A stretch of DNA of 64,000 nt. Source: Epiperipatus broadwayi. Its lineage: Eukaryota; Onychophora; Udeonychophora; Euonychophora; Peripatidae. This document shows, one piece after another, positions 45,943 through 58,269 of this stretch (its first letter is position 1; every line of letters begins with the position of its first letter). The stretch lies in NCBI GenBank assembly GCA_028023455.1, contig JAQFVV010000012.1, positions 12,100,864 to 12,164,863 of the forward strand. Reading direction: 5' to 3'. Made by a program: the position numbers and the translations under genes. The notes under the pieces are model-generated. The model worked only from the letters and a program-made list of their open reading frames with translations. It searched no databases and had not been told where the DNA came from.

Positions 45943-47327
45943 ATTTTATATGTTAATTATTTCAATAAATGCATTTTCAAAAGGTATATTTGAATATTAT
46001 AAAGTTATCTAATTTTTTCTTACCTTGACATTTAAAACTTCACATCAAGAAGGGGTATATTTGGGTTGAATGGCACTGCTGCTGTTAATTGGGCATGTTT
46101 TCTGATTTTCCTGGGCTTGTCACATGTTTGGAAAGAGTAAGAATTGCTTTCTACTCACTCATACTGGAGTTTTCCAAATTAATAATGCACTTTTCCATTA
46201 TTCAGTTATCCAGTAAGTAAAAAAAAATTTTCTGTTTATAATAACCAGTTTCCAACTTGGTTACTTTATATTTCCAAAAAGTAATAAATTGCATGGCAAT
46301 GACTACAATTTTCAACAGGACTCACTCTTGACCATCATAATAACTGATTGTACTGTAACTTATCTAACTATAACTATCACTGTAACTGACTTATCTAATT
46401 AAGCTGCTCCTTTTATTTTTTCTGCTTCCCACATTTTTTCATCTACCAACATGTTTTTTAAAAAACACCTGATTAAAAGCCCAAGGCAAGAAGGTGACAC
46501 TACCTTTAAGTGATTTTACATATAAATCTGAATATATAGATCCAAATTAAATCATATTAATATTTTAAATTGAAGATTTATCAATTAATGATAAAGATGT
46601 ATTAATTAAATGCTTCTTTTATATTTTTTTATTTGTTTTTATAACACAATTGGAAAAGTGAGTTTAATTCACTGTCACTGACTGATTTATTTAAATTTTT
46701 ATTTACTGAGTTTTATTTTTAATTTTCTTTAACTGGGAGAGAAAGAAATCTTTAAAATATATATGTGAAACAACATATCTATTTCAATATATATATATAT
46801 ATTGTAACCAGTTGGCTACATAGCTGCACTAGAAAAAAATAATTAATTAGATAGTTGGCAGCATATTCCTCAAGTTTGAGAATAAAAAAGTATTTTATTA
46901 ATGGGGGGAAAATAATATTTAAATATTCTTAGACCTACTTTCTAAAGGGTCATTATTTAACTCAATATTTGTAAAATCCCTATGTGATAGTATGAAAATT
47001 TTCAAACATGAAATATATTTAAGAATATTTTTTTTACAAAATAAAGAAATAAAAAATAGAAGAAAGAGGAGAACAAAATAAGATTTTAATAACTATATAA
47101 ATTTTATTTTTTATTAATCAGAGTTGTTTTATTATCTATCTTTAATCAAACAGAAAATCAAGTTAATGCAATTAATTGATTATCTTGTTGTTGTTTTGCA
47201 ATTAATTGATTATCTTGTTGTTGTTGTTTTTTTTTTTGCAAGATTTGGTTTTTAATGAGAAAGAAATGTCAATAATTTTGTTGTTATTTTTAAGTTCTTG
47301 ACTTGTTTTCAATATCTATGATTAATC
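45943..47327. other. AT-rich non-coding stretch
   Basis: Contains a short duplication of GCAATTAATTGATTATCTTG at about 47168 and 47198, and TA repeats near 46790. No gene seen. Confidence 0.5.
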
Positions 47328-48850
47328 AGGAAAAGAATGTCTCGGCCAGTCACAGTACAACTGAACTTTGCTGGAATCTTTGATTGTGTCAGAACAGATG
47401 TGCTGCTACATGTACTGGAGGATCTCCAAGTGACCCTGGCATACCTCCAAATGATTGAGAATCTCCTGCAAAACAGGGAGGTTTGTCTCTCATTGGATGG
47501 CAGAGTTGCCCAGGATTTAGGCCTAGTGTTTCTATTCTCAGGGCTCACCACTAAGCGCACTTCTCTTTGGAGCCTATGTTAACCCATTACTGTTAAGCAT
47601 CGAGGCTTCCTTCCCCGAAATTGCAATTCTGTTGCTGGGAGAGAATATCAAACACATCACCTATATGGATGGTGTCGTAGTGTTCCTCTCATCACAGAGT
47701 GAGTTTGCAAGGCTCAAAGAAATCCTAGATCAATTTGCAATTGACACCGGTCTGCGAATTAATGAAGGCAAATCTGCCATGTGGTTCGATCCTGACAGGG
47801 AAGCAAGTCCCAAGTAGACTGAGAGGGTCCCCACAGAAATTTCTGAGTTTCCAGTTGTCTGATCCACCATCAGTCATGGGGAAAAATTTGGAGATCTCAC
47901 TGCTCAACAAAATTGAAAAAATGGTGTCATCACTATCCAAGATATACCTATCACTGTTGGGGAAAGTCACATTACTGAACTCAGTAGTCCTTCCCAAAAT
48001 CATCTACTACCTAGCTGGCTTTGCCTCCACAACAACGTTCATTAAAAAAGTGGAGACACAATGCAGAAGACTATGCTGGGGAGGGAAGGCTCCTGTTATT
48101 AGTCTAAAATGATTACAGAAACCAAAACCATTAAATGGTCTGGCACTACACTCCATTAAGATATTTCAAATACCAAGAGCACACAACATACTTACCAAAT
48201 TACTTCATGACAATCCAAAAATGAACCGAACCAACAGACAGGCCACCTCCCCAAAACAAAAATCTATGGATTCAACAACAGATTACCTTAGTAGTGGAGA
48301 GCATAAAAACCTCAAGTACCCTACTTAATGAGAAACTCACTTACTGGGAAGTCTACCAAGCAGTTCTTCAGGAAAAAAATAAAGCTGTCTGCTTACTCCC
48401 TATAGAAATCCGCAGATTAACAAAGATGACAAAATTTTGGAAACTAGAACCAAAACGTGGATTTTTTTGATAAAAATAAACTTGGGTGCACTTCCCACTG
48501 CAGCCTTCTTGTGCCACCAGAGAGGATACAATATCAACCCCCTCTGCCCCTTATGCAATTAAAATGAGGAGATAATGGATCACATTCTTACACACTGTGA
48601 AGCATGGGAACCTGATGAGTCCCAAGTAGCACTAAAGCTGGCCTTGAAAAAAGGAATGTTCAGAACAATAAAACTGGCAACTTTTATAAACTTTGTCATC
48701 TGGACCATTAGGTGTAAAATAATTTTTCAAAAAGAACTGGACCAACTAGCAGAGGATCTTATGCTTAATCTTCTCAAAAATATAAAAGAAAAAGACAAGA
48801 AAACCTGTCTATCCTTGTTGGCTGATGAAACCTGGCATCAAGTGAATTTA
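47328..48850 (+). pseudogene. LINE ORF2 C-terminal half, broken
   Basis: RT from motif A onward. Motif A reads QLNFAGIFDCV, so the catalytic Asp is Asn. Motif B QGSPLSALLFGAY is in another frame near 47545, and motif C is TYMDGVVVF with the second Asp changed to Gly. Downstream come LRINEGKSAMW and LSLLGKVTLLNSVVLPKIIYYLAG, then CPLCN*NEEIMDHILTHC at about 48545 with a stop inside. The intact final block KLATFINFVIW ... LLADETWHQVNL ends at 48850. Four or more frame breaks. Confidence 0.82.
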
Positions 48851-49150
48851 TAACATTGAATGACATTAGTGAAAAAGACAATTGCTTAATGGATTATCTC
48901 AAGCTCATCACTGATAGCTACTAGACCACTCCAATGCCAACAAAAAAGGACCAGATTTTAAGGACAATAAAACCACCACAGCTATTGTCTATAAGTGTGA
49001 TTAAAACCTGGAAACAAAGGTTTAATGAGACAACATGGTAATAAGAATTTTAGAACTGTTATCCACCAAAGTGAACTCAAATGACACCTTTTAAACATTG
49101 TAAATAACTATTCATTGTAAATAACTAATTGTGAATAAAGTTTGTTTGAA
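47328..49150 (+). mobile_element. 5'-truncated LINE, relative of the 3-8.8 kb element
   Basis: Similarity begins abruptly in RT motif A and runs to the 3' end. Probable 3' UTR 48853-49150 contains AATAAA at about 49135. No poly(A) tail or TSD was identified with certainty. Protein-level similarity to the first copy is clear, but nucleotide divergence is substantial, so these are separate lineages of one family. Confidence 0.8.
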
Positions 49151-51458
49151 ATGAAGAAGGAAATTGACTGAATAATTGTATTTATAAAATTTTATCTAAT
49201 TGGTTGTCATGAAGATCATCATATAAGAGACAGATTGTAATTGACTTGTGGGCAAGATTGTTCTAGAAAAAAAATATGTGGGAGTGTGAGTTAGTGATAA
49301 TACCCAAGTGTTTAGAGAAAAAGTGCTAACTTAACTGTTGAAAAAGCAATCAAATCTTAATCCTGTCACTGAAGTGTAGAAGAAATTATTTCCAACTTAA
49401 CTGTTGAAGAGAGAGCAGTCCAAGCTCAATCAAGCTGATACCAAGCTATTGAATAAAATAGCAGTTTTTATCAAGCTTTTAGCATAGTATGAATTTTGTA
49501 TTAAAATAGTTTGTACAATGAAAACAATGTGCTGGATTCAGCTAAAGATCAGGCATCACCTTCTTCCATGTAACATACCTTCACTGGAATAAAAAATGTA
49601 GAGGATAAGGTACTCCCCCTAAAGTAGTCCACAACCATTCCTTCGACCAGGAGCAATAAGTTTCTGTCTCATTTGGAAATTGAAGAAAACCAAATGGATA
49701 AAGTTTCTATTTTCAATTACCTGAAATTTCTACAGATCAGAAAAAGAACACCTTAACCATGTCATGTCTAAGAACCTTTCAAGAAGGAGCTGAATTGAAT
49801 AGAAAACTGGAAATTGCAACTGAAAAACCCTCCATAAACACTAAAGCTATGGCTAAAGGTATTTTTTATGTGTCCACACACTATATTTTTGTGATAATAG
49901 ATTTTTTTTTCTTAAAAGTAATAATTTGTTTTTTTTTGTTATATGATAATTGATAATAGTAAATACTTCACTAAGTTAAAATAGTCCAAATTGTTAGAAT
50001 TTTATTTTTATTTTTTGTAAAACCCAGTCAATTTTCTTTTACAAATGATAAAATAACTTTTAAAATATATATATATGTATAATCTGCTATAAATCTAAAT
50101 TTTAATTTTTATATACAATATTCTATATTATATTTTGCATATTTTTTCCATTGAGAATTATTTCAGAAATCTTTTGTTCAATCATAACTTCTATGATTGA
50201 GAGACATAATTTTTAGATCTTTATTTTTCCTACTTATTTTATTGCATTTTATCAGCTAATTTTTCTGGAAAATTATGATTTGGTCTGATGTAGATAATAT
50301 ATTTACCTCTAAATATTATAATTATTTTTGCTTTGTGAAAATAGACAAAAGGATAATTATATTCAAATCTGTTAATTTTTATTTTAGAGAAAATTTTAAC
50401 TCTGTTACCTTATTGATATGTTTTTACATAGCAAAATAATCTTATTAAATATAATTATTTCACATATAATAACTAGGGTATCATTTAGGTTTTTTTTTTA
50501 TTAAAGAAAGTTCTATTAATAAATAATTTAATTAGACTTTACATAAAACCAAAGAAGAAAATGACTGAAAGGAACACTTTAAAGTAGCCGAAATCACAGT
50601 TAATAATTTTATAGTCCTAAAATACTTTATTAGGTCTGCATGTTAAAAAAAAAGACACATATATATATTGTAATTTCTAATATTTAAATAGAACCCTTAC
50701 CATTATTTACATTGTATATTATTCAATATTAGTAACTATTTCATTTTTACAGTTAATCTTTGCAAATGTTCATATTTTATTGAATAAAGCCAAGGATTTC
50801 AATTGTTTGACTGTAATATTTTGGATTGACAAGCTGAAGTGCCATGATTATGACCCCCTCAAATTGAAAGCAATTCTCAGCAAATTATTTATCTAGTTAT
50901 CTAACAGAATATAATCTTTTGTTTTATTAACATTATTCATAGAATTAAATGATTTTATATTAATTTGCTTTGACTGTGTATGTTTCTGTCTATATATGCA
51001 TATTTTTGAGTTTTCAATACAAAAAAAATTCATTCCCATTCATAATTCAAACTCACTTCCTTAAACTTTTCAAAAAAATTCTAACAAAAAATATTACATT
51101 TGTAGAATAAAACTTTTTTAATAATGATTTAACTCATATGTAATTAATTTAATTAATTAAAATAAAAATCTGATGGAAACATTATATTTCTAAAATAAAA
51201 TTTTTTTAATGTTGATTTAACTCATACTTACTGAAGTAAATTAATTAAAAAACCAATACATATTTATATATAGCAATGATCACATGAAATTTAAATTTAA
51301 AATTCATTAGTTAGAGGAACTATTATTTATTGTCATGTCACATTATTAAATTATAATTTTTGGAAGATTTCTTTGTAGTTGTAACTGTTTTCTGAAATAG
51401 TATATAAATATAATTAAAAAGTAAAAAAAAATTTAATGTTTTTACGTAAATAGCTGAC
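49151..51458. other. Non-coding stretch; unidentified island at 49.5-49.87 kb
   Basis: At 49540-49860 composition is more exon-like. A frame (49759 on) reads MSCLRTFQEGAELNRKLEIATEKPSINTKAMAK and reaches AAAGGTATTT, a possible splice donor. I do not recognise the peptide. The rest is AT-rich. 51060-51240 contains a diverged ~95-bp tandem duplication around AATTTTTTTAAT-GATTTAACTC. Confidence 0.35.
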
Positions 51459-51765
51459 TAAAAAGTAGAAAAATAACAAAGTAATCTGCTTCTCAGTTAA
51501 TTTGCATTCTTGGAAAATTATCAGAGATCTTAAGAATCTAAACAAATTGCAGGAATATTGTCATTTCCTAAAAGCATTTAAGGCTCAAATAAATCATAAA
51601 AATCAAAAAGATCTCAAATGCTTTTATAAAACAATAACATTCTTACAGTTTCCATTTGTTTTACAATAAGTCTAGATTCTTAAGATTTCTAAAATTTTCC
51701 AAGAATGGAAAATAAACAGACAAGCAGATTACTTTATTATTTTTCTACTTGCTAGTTGGGTATTT
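51459..51765. repeat. Imperfect inverted repeat, ~140-bp arms
   Basis: The left block AAGTAGAAAAATAACAAAGT ... ATTCTTGGAAAATT ... CTTAAGAATCTA is mirrored on the right at about 51670-51765. The ends are similar to typical MITEs, but no TSD or known terminal motif was found. Confidence 0.8.
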
Positions 51766-52029
51766 ATATAAAAGCATTTTTAAAAAAATATTTTTTACAT
51801 ATTACTTTAAAATTCATTTAAATTCAGTTCTGTTATAGTGGGGATGGAGGAGATTCTGGAATTCAAGGTTTCCAGATATTAATCCAGTTCTGACACTCCT
51901 AGTGCTTGTATCAACTTTTGAGCAATTAATCATTAAATTATTTTTTCAATTCTATTTATATTATCAAACAGAGATATAGAAATCAAGTGCAGAATAGTCA
52001 TAGTTACCCTAATGCTGATGAGGATAGTG

Positions 52030-52720
52030 ATCATGTGCTCTTTAAAAATGTAATAATAAATCTAAAAGGAAAATTATACTCACTCAAAATAAATAGTGTT
52101 CAAATAAATTAGATGGCCATGGCATAGCTAAGATATTTAATGATGAAACTGTTATGATAGCTATTGATAATAGGTGATATGAATAACTTGTGATGACAAT
52201 AGTTATCTTGTGGAGATTGAAAGAATAATATGAGAAAATGAAGCTTTATTAAATAAAACAACTCTTAAATATAAACATTGGTAAATAAAATAGAATGAAA
52301 TGTACTAAAATCTTCATTTGGAATATATTGACATATGGTTATGAGTTCTTGAGAAAACAAGAAAAAAAAAGATTGTGAGGTATAAAAATATGGTTTTTTG
52401 AGCAGATTAACTAGAATGAGGTGGATAAAAAAAAAGATTAATGATAAAATATTAAAAAACTTGGAGTAAAAATAAGTACTGAATATAAAAAAATGAGCAA
52501 AATTAAGTTTTTGTGGATATTATAAGACATGATAAATTTTTACATAATATTTTGGAAGGCAAAATTTTAGCAAAAAGGTTGAGAGGCACACCAAGAATAT
52601 TTTGTCTTCAAAATATGACCAGTGAAATCTAATGTTTTTCAAATGTAGATGTGAAACAAACCGAAGATAAATAATGTGACTGTAATGACAATGCATTACC
52701 TTTAAAAGCAGATGATGATG
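52030..52720 (+). pseudogene. LINE reverse transcriptase C-terminal fragment, heavily decayed
   Basis: Scattered blocks read ILTYGYEFLRKQEKKRL, RMRWIKKKINDKILKNL and LEGKILAKRLRGTPRIF, corresponding to the LTYG.E.W.L and LEG...G.RGRPR blocks after the RT of several LINE clades. It ends in GATGATGATGA at about 52711, a simple repeat as in the RTE copy at 11.1 kb. Clade cannot be fixed. Confidence 0.5.
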
Positions 52721-54062
52721 ATTTATATATTTAAATGTAGATTACATAATATACTTTAGTATATAACATCCAGTTTTATTTTATTTATATATAATCAACA
52801 CATTAATAATTTTGTTAGTAATTCATTAGACTAGAGATTATCCACCACTATGTAAATTTTATTTGTAGTATAAGTGCAGTATTAGTATTAAATAAAGACT
52901 TGTATTCATAGTTTTAAGCCACAAAGAAAATGGATCTGAGTGAAACACACTATTGTCAAAATACTTCAAAAATATATATATGATATAGTTAAAATGAGAT
53001 TTATACAAAGTGAAAATTAGTTATATTCTTGCATATTATTTCTTTATAATAATTAAAATAAAACTAAATGATATAGTCAGTCTAACTTAAGCAATTTAAA
53101 ATAAACAGATTTAGTTATATTTATTTGAACATATCCATGCAATTATAAATAAGGTAGTTTATTTAACATACATATATTTGTGAGAGATTAAAACTCAATT
53201 ATAAATATGCTGTTTTTTTATTATTAGATAAAAAGCAAAGGGGTAAAATCCTAATATTTACTAAGTCATTTCATTGTTGCCTGCACACCAGATTAACTCA
53301 TGAAAGACCAAAAGCTTTATAAATATAAATAATTATCTTTATATAAATTATAATAAATATTATATTTTATTAAAATTGATTTTGCATTTTATTGTTTTAA
53401 TTTTTGTTAATGATATAATTATGAAATGTTAAAAAAATAAAAATAAATGTTTGTTTTTGTTTTGCATGTCAGATCTTACTATATTGCTCTATTGTGAAGA
53501 TGTGTGAGGAGGAGTAATGGCTTGTTGTTATGGCAGCATAATGAAAATATAAGTCGATAAGACATTAAAAATTAAATTGCAATTAAGATATGTCTTGTGT
53601 ATTTATATAATTTTATTTATTGTTATTTGAGCTAAGTCTGAATTCAGATACTGTGAGTATATTAAATACACAATTAAATTAAATGCAATTTGCATGCAAT
53701 ATCCCTCTCCCTTGCATTCTTATTGTATTAATATCCTTATGCCTCATTCACTTGATGTACTTATTATCACTCACATTGAATTAGCTCTCACTTTATATAT
53801 ATGTTAAATGTTGCCTAATGCTTTATTAATAATTATAAATAAAATAGAAATGCATATAACATTACAATACTAAATAAAAAACAAAATAGCCTTCCCATCA
53901 TTCATTAACTTCTTTTAACAACTTTATGAGATTGATGGTCTCAGATTTGAAAAACTTTATCATCAAAGTTTTTTTATACTTTTTTAATTTACTTTTATAT
54001 ATATAATAACCTCTACATTGTCAATGAATATTTTATGACCTGTATTCAGTTCATGAATATAC
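52721..54062. other. AT-rich non-coding stretch
   Basis: No feature could be supported here. Confidence 0.5.
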
Positions 54063-54074
54063 AAAGTTGAGTTA

Positions 54075-54361
54075 AACACTAAACATCACATGATCCCCAT
54101 CTCCTATGCTAGCACATAACTGTTATTAAACAGGAAAAACTCTCCTTACAGTAGTGGCATCCTGTGCCAACCAGAGTAATCAATGAATGCCAGAAAGATT
54201 GTGCATAAAATCCCCATCTAGTGCCTATTCTCATCTTATATCCCCAGACTATTTAGGATGACTAGGCACTAGATGGGGATTATTGCACAAGCTTTCTGGC
54301 ATTCATTGATTACTCTGGTTGGCACAGGGTGGCACTACTGTATAGAGAGTTTTGCCTGTTT
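54075..54361. mobile_element. Hairpin derivative of family A retrozyme-like element
   Basis: A perfect 12-bp TSD AAAGTTGAGTTA (54063-54074 and 54362-54373) bounds it. After 52 bp of family A end sequence (AACACTAAACATCACATGAT...), arms 54127-54236 and 54258-54361 form a strong hairpin. The arms match the region next to the ribozyme in the 25.6-kb units (TGCCAG...GTGCATAAAATCCCC). The turn lies at CCCCAGACTA, the ribozyme cleavage site and stem III, and the rest of the ribozyme is absent. Confidence 0.85.
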
Positions 54362-54893
54362 AAAGTTGAGTTATGATATCTATTTTTAACTCTACTCTTA
54401 TGAACTTTATCTCTTTCATTAAGACTAATTTCTCTGACCTACATAAATTTTATGACAACTGCAATAATCTTATAAACTATCTCAAAATAGTTTGTAATAA
54501 TTTGACAGTTTTGAATTAATGAATTTAAATTCAGATTTTTCTTCCATACTATTTTTATACCACTCAACAAAAATCTATTCTTATAAATTAGTTTTCTAAT
54601 TGATAACTTATATGACAAAGACAAACACTCTTAATTCTTATTAACAATTAAATCTTTATTATTAACAGATTTATAGATAATTTCAGGAAACATAATATTC
54701 CTAATAAATTCATGTTTATATTCTAATTTAATATAAATGAGAAGAAAATTGACTTCTCTGAACATAACTATAATTTTTAAAATTATTAAGTCTTCCATTC
54801 TTATAACAAAAATTCAATAAAGAAAGTTTTTTATGAATAAAAGATTAATAACTGTCTGGATTTATCAGATATAAAAATTTTAACTTAATATAT

Positions 54894-55277
54894 TCAAATG
54901 TACCACACTCCTTCAATAGTAAATTTAATAATAGAATCAAAAACATTCAATCTATCAAAAAAATCCTTTAAACAAGCAATCATTAACATGTCTAACAAAT
55001 AATTTTTTAAAAAGAAAAAATTATTAATAATACTACTCTCTAAAAAATCAATACAGACAGAGGATCCCTTTTTAATTTTATAAACTGCATTATTACACAC
55101 AAAATACATAGACTCCTCTAATAATAATAGCAAATCATGAATAACTTTAATCTTATTTGCAAAAAAATATCCAAATTTCTTTAAAACAGTAAAAAACACA
55201 TTAATGCTTTTTATTCTATCAACTGATTGATACATGCTTACAATATCTAAAATACCAAGTACACAATTATTTTCCAA
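54894..55277 (-). pseudogene. PLE family B reverse transcriptase fragment, minus strand
   Basis: The 127-codon frame reads ENNCVLGILDIVSMYQSV (the LVSLDVVSMFT.I motif A block with the catalytic Asp) ... YFVCNNAVYKIKKGSSV (the F.F....Y.Q..G..MGSPLSP block, damaged) ... FFDRLNVFDSIIKFTIEGVWYI (the ...L..LN..H..I.FT.E block). Order and spacing match PLE RTs. No YxDD block can be read in this frame. It is the longest RT frame of this family here. Confidence 0.72.
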
Positions 55278-55379
55278 GACTCCATTAATTTTATCATAGA
55301 CTTCAAAAGAAGAAGATACATAAAATTGACCTAAATTTATATAATTCTTAAAAAACTATTATAAGAAATTTTCAATTTT

Positions 55380-55481
55380 TTTTCTCATGTGTCATAGCAT
55401 CAGCCGGGAAGCGAACCCACTAACCCGGGACAACTGCTTGTAAAGCAGCTGTCGGTGACCTCTCAACCACCAATGCTTGAC
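55380..55481 (-). mobile_element. tRNA-derived SINE inserted in a PLE copy
   Basis: Closely matches the 18.6-kb SINE. TSD AAATTTTCAATTTT (55366-55379) and AAATTTTAAATTTT (55482-55495) with one difference. The right-hand PLE copy lacks it, so the SINE arrived after the inverted PLE pair formed or after the copies separated. Confidence 0.9.
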
Positions 55482-55849
55482 AAATTTTAAATTTTATCAA
55501 CAATTCCCCCTGCAACATCAAAAATATATCTTAAAGGAAATTGGTCTTAATGAAATTTCCAATTGAAGAGAACCTTAGGAGCCAAAAAATTACTAGAATA
55601 ACAATTTCAATAAGTAGATCTATCTAAAAAAATGTATTTACCATATTTTTTATAATTTCAATTAATCTAGATTTATTTTCTTACCATAATCAGAATTTAA
55701 AATACAATACTTCTCATGATTTAATTATAAAGAAGCTTTATTTTTAAAATTACTATTACTTAACAATGCAAAATGACCACCTAGTAAAAAAAGTAAATCT
55801 AAATTAATTTAAATTATGTAAATAATGATAAATAATTTTTTTTTATAGA

Positions 55850-56600
55850 TGTACTTATTGAAATTATTATTCTAATGATTTTTTGGCTTCTAAGATTTTC
55901 TTTAATTTGAAATCCCATGAAGATAATTTTTTAAGATCTATTTTGGATTTTACTGGGGATATTGTTGATAACATTTCAAAATGTTTTATAATATTTTTTG
56001 TTAAGAATTACATATATTTAGATCAATTTTGTATATCTTTTTTTGAGGCCTATGATAAAATTCATAGATTTGTTTTAGAATATAATTGTGTACTTGGTAG
56101 TTTAGATATGAAAACATGTATCAACCAATTGATAAGATTAAAAAGAATTAATGTGTTTCTTATTGCTTTAAAGAAATTTGAATATTTTTCTGTAAATAAG
56201 ATGAAGGTTATACATGATTTGCTATTGTTATTTGAGGACTCTATGTATTTTTGTGTAATGATGTGTTTTATGAAATTAAAGAGAGGTGGGTTATTGGTTA
56301 TGTTATTTTTTCTTTAATGTGCTCTCTCTCTCTATTGATTTTTTAGATAGTAGTGTTATTAATAATTTTTCTCTCTTTTTAAAATTATTTGTTAAGTACA
56401 TTGATGATCATTTGTTTTTTATACAGAAGGATAAATTGAAGTATCTTTTGATAGATTGAATGTTTTTGTTTCCATTATTAAATTTACTGTTGAAGGAGGG
56501 ATGTATATTTAAATTTATTAAGTTAAATTTTTATATTTAAGTGTGAATAAAGTTGATAATGTTTTATTTTGTAATCATTTTATTATATTAAAGTAAAAAA
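55850..56600 (+). pseudogene. PLE family B reverse transcriptase fragment, plus strand
   Basis: Frame 55883-56317 gives FFEAYDKIHRFVLEYNCVLGSLDM ... IRLKRINVFLIALKKFEYFSVNKMKVIHDLLLLFEDSMYF, matching the minus copy through the same region. Later pieces FDRLNVFVSIIKFTVEGGMYI (about 56445-56510) continue in other frames. Several stops; inactive. Confidence 0.7.
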
Positions 56601-56984
56601 AAATTTTAAATATGATAAGGCCAGACAATTATTAACATTTTACTCATAAGAAACATTTTTTATTGAATTTTTGTTATAGGAGTAATTTTAAAATTTATAG
56701 TTATATTGAGAAAAGTCAATTTGTTTCTCATTTATATTAAATTAGGATATAAACATGAATTTATTAGGAATAATATATTTCCTAAAATTATCTATAAATC
56801 TGTTAATAATAAAGATTTAATTGTTAATCAGACTAGGGTTTACATCTTTTCCATATAAGTCATCAATTAGTAAATTGATTTATAAGAATAGTTTTTTATC
56901 AGGTGGTATAAAAGTGGTCTGAAAAAAAAGCCTGAATTTAAATTCATTACTAAATAGTTCAAAGCAGTCAATTGATTGCAAATC

Positions 56985-57277
56985 TATTCCTGTCATAGTT
57001 TATAAGATTCTTTGCAGTTCTCATAAAATTTATATAGGTCTGAATAAATTAACTCTTAATGGAAAGAGTTAAAAATAGATATCATAATTCAGCTTTGTAT
57101 AGTCATGAACTTAATACACATCAAATATTATTTGATAATGCAGAAGTTATCTTTTTTGAAAAGAGTGAATTGAAAAGAAGAGTAAAAGAGACTTTGAATA
57201 TGAAAATTTTGATATCTGAGGCCATCAATCTCATAAAGACAGCCTTTGATGTTAAAGAAATTTGGTTGTTGAATTGA
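56985..57277 (+). pseudogene. PLE family B GIY-YIG endonuclease fragment
   Basis: VYKILCSSHKIYIGLNKLTLN, then after a break RVKNRYHNSALYSHELNTHQILFDNAEVIFFEKSELKRRVKETLNMKILISEAINLI. The SALYSH...FDNAEVIFFE and EAINL blocks match the 14.6-kb copy closely, showing a single PLE family. It forms the C-terminal end of the plus-strand copy. Confidence 0.78.
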
Positions 57278-57290
57278 ATGATAAGAAGGC

Positions 57291-57825
57291 TATTTGTATT
57301 GTATATATATATGTTTAGTTGAATTTTGTTTGACAAGGTCTTACTGCATTTTTGATAATTTTAAATACATCCTGACCAATGAGAATATATGTTGATATGT
57401 GTCAGGAAATGACTCATAATTTTAGAAATGCTTGTTTTATTATAAATAACATGAGGTCTTTAATATATATATAATTTAATTTTTAGTGAAAATAATTATA
57501 ACCTTAATTTTTGATTTTTAATTATTTTAGTTCATTATTATGGATCAGTAATTTTAATCTATTCTTATGTGTAAAACATAAATTAATTACAGATGATGCA
57601 AGATAATCTTTAAAAATTTTATTTTAAAAAATCTCATGTTAATATTAATGAAAAAAATATCGCTTGACTTATCACAAATCTTATTTTGTACAATTTATTG
57701 AGCGATAATTTTTTGAAATACATATAATTATAAAATGTTAAAAATTAATATTTTTAAATAATTAATTTAGAAGACTATATGTATAAGTCAATTATTTTAT
57801 ATAGCGCGATGTTTTTATAAACTGT
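57291..57825. other. AT-rich non-coding stretch
   Basis: Probably starts with PLE 3' UTR. No other feature seen. Confidence 0.45.
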
Positions 57826-58050
57826 AATATTTAAACAGCATTAAACTGTTGCACATGTGCTTTGGATTTTTTTTTTCATATGTCATAGCATCGGCCGGGA
57901 CGTGAACCCACAGCCATCTGCAACCAACTACTTGCTTGCACAGCAGCTGTGGTGGATTTTAACTATAAAATGAATGAATACTAACACTTTGTTTTATAGT
58001 TAAAATCCAAAGCGCATGTGCAACAAATTAATGCTATTTAAATATTAAAG
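57826..58050. repeat. Short inverted repeat interrupted by a SINE
   Basis: The left arm (ATTTAAACAGCATTAA...GCACATGTGCTTTGGATTTT, then AACTATAAAA after the SINE) pairs with the right arm TTTATAGTTAAAATCCAAAG ... ATTTAAATATTAAAG. Without the SINE the arms are ~62 bp around a ~20-bp loop. A typical MITE-like size. Confidence 0.8.
57871..57953 (-). mobile_element. Diverged, 5'-truncated SINE inside an inverted repeat
   Basis: ATGTCATAGCATCGGCCGGG is the family 3' end in reverse. The remainder through CAGCAGCTGTGGT is diverged, and the A-box end is missing. Probable 7-bp TSD GGATTTT (57864-57870 and 57954-57960), supported by the uninterrupted partner arm. Confidence 0.78.
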
Positions 58051-58269
58051 ACTATATATATATATATATATGTAAGAATTATTTTAGGTTTTCACCTGAA
58101 ATATAATTTGACTATTAAGATAATAGAATTTTATGTGTGGTTAAACTACTACATTTTTTACATTTATATATATATTTTTTAAAATTCCATACAGTAGTTA
58201 GAATAATATTATAATTTTAATGACGTTTAATATTTAAAGCTTCATTACAAAATAATAAATAGTATTACA

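Larger units (their letters stand above)
54540..57290. mobile_element. Head-to-head inverted pair of PLE family B copies
   Basis: The left copy is minus-oriented (about 55635 back to 54540) and the right plus-oriented (about 55850-57290). Matching blocks include ACTTATTGAAATT near the centre, CTATAAATCTGTTAATAATA, and TATAAGAATAG at the outer side. The right copy continues further, into GIY-YIG. The ~200-bp centre is unique. A SINE interrupts the left copy. Inverted partial duplication at the 5' side is typical of PLE insertions. Confidence 0.75.

Noticed and set aside
48612-48625. CTGATGAGTCC in the LINE C-terminal region
   Set aside because: It lies in an open RT frame (EPDESQ) and has no GAAA or pairing stems.
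52016-52040. CTGATGAGGATAG upstream of a LINE fragment
   Set aside because: No GAAA at the right distance and no stem I complement.
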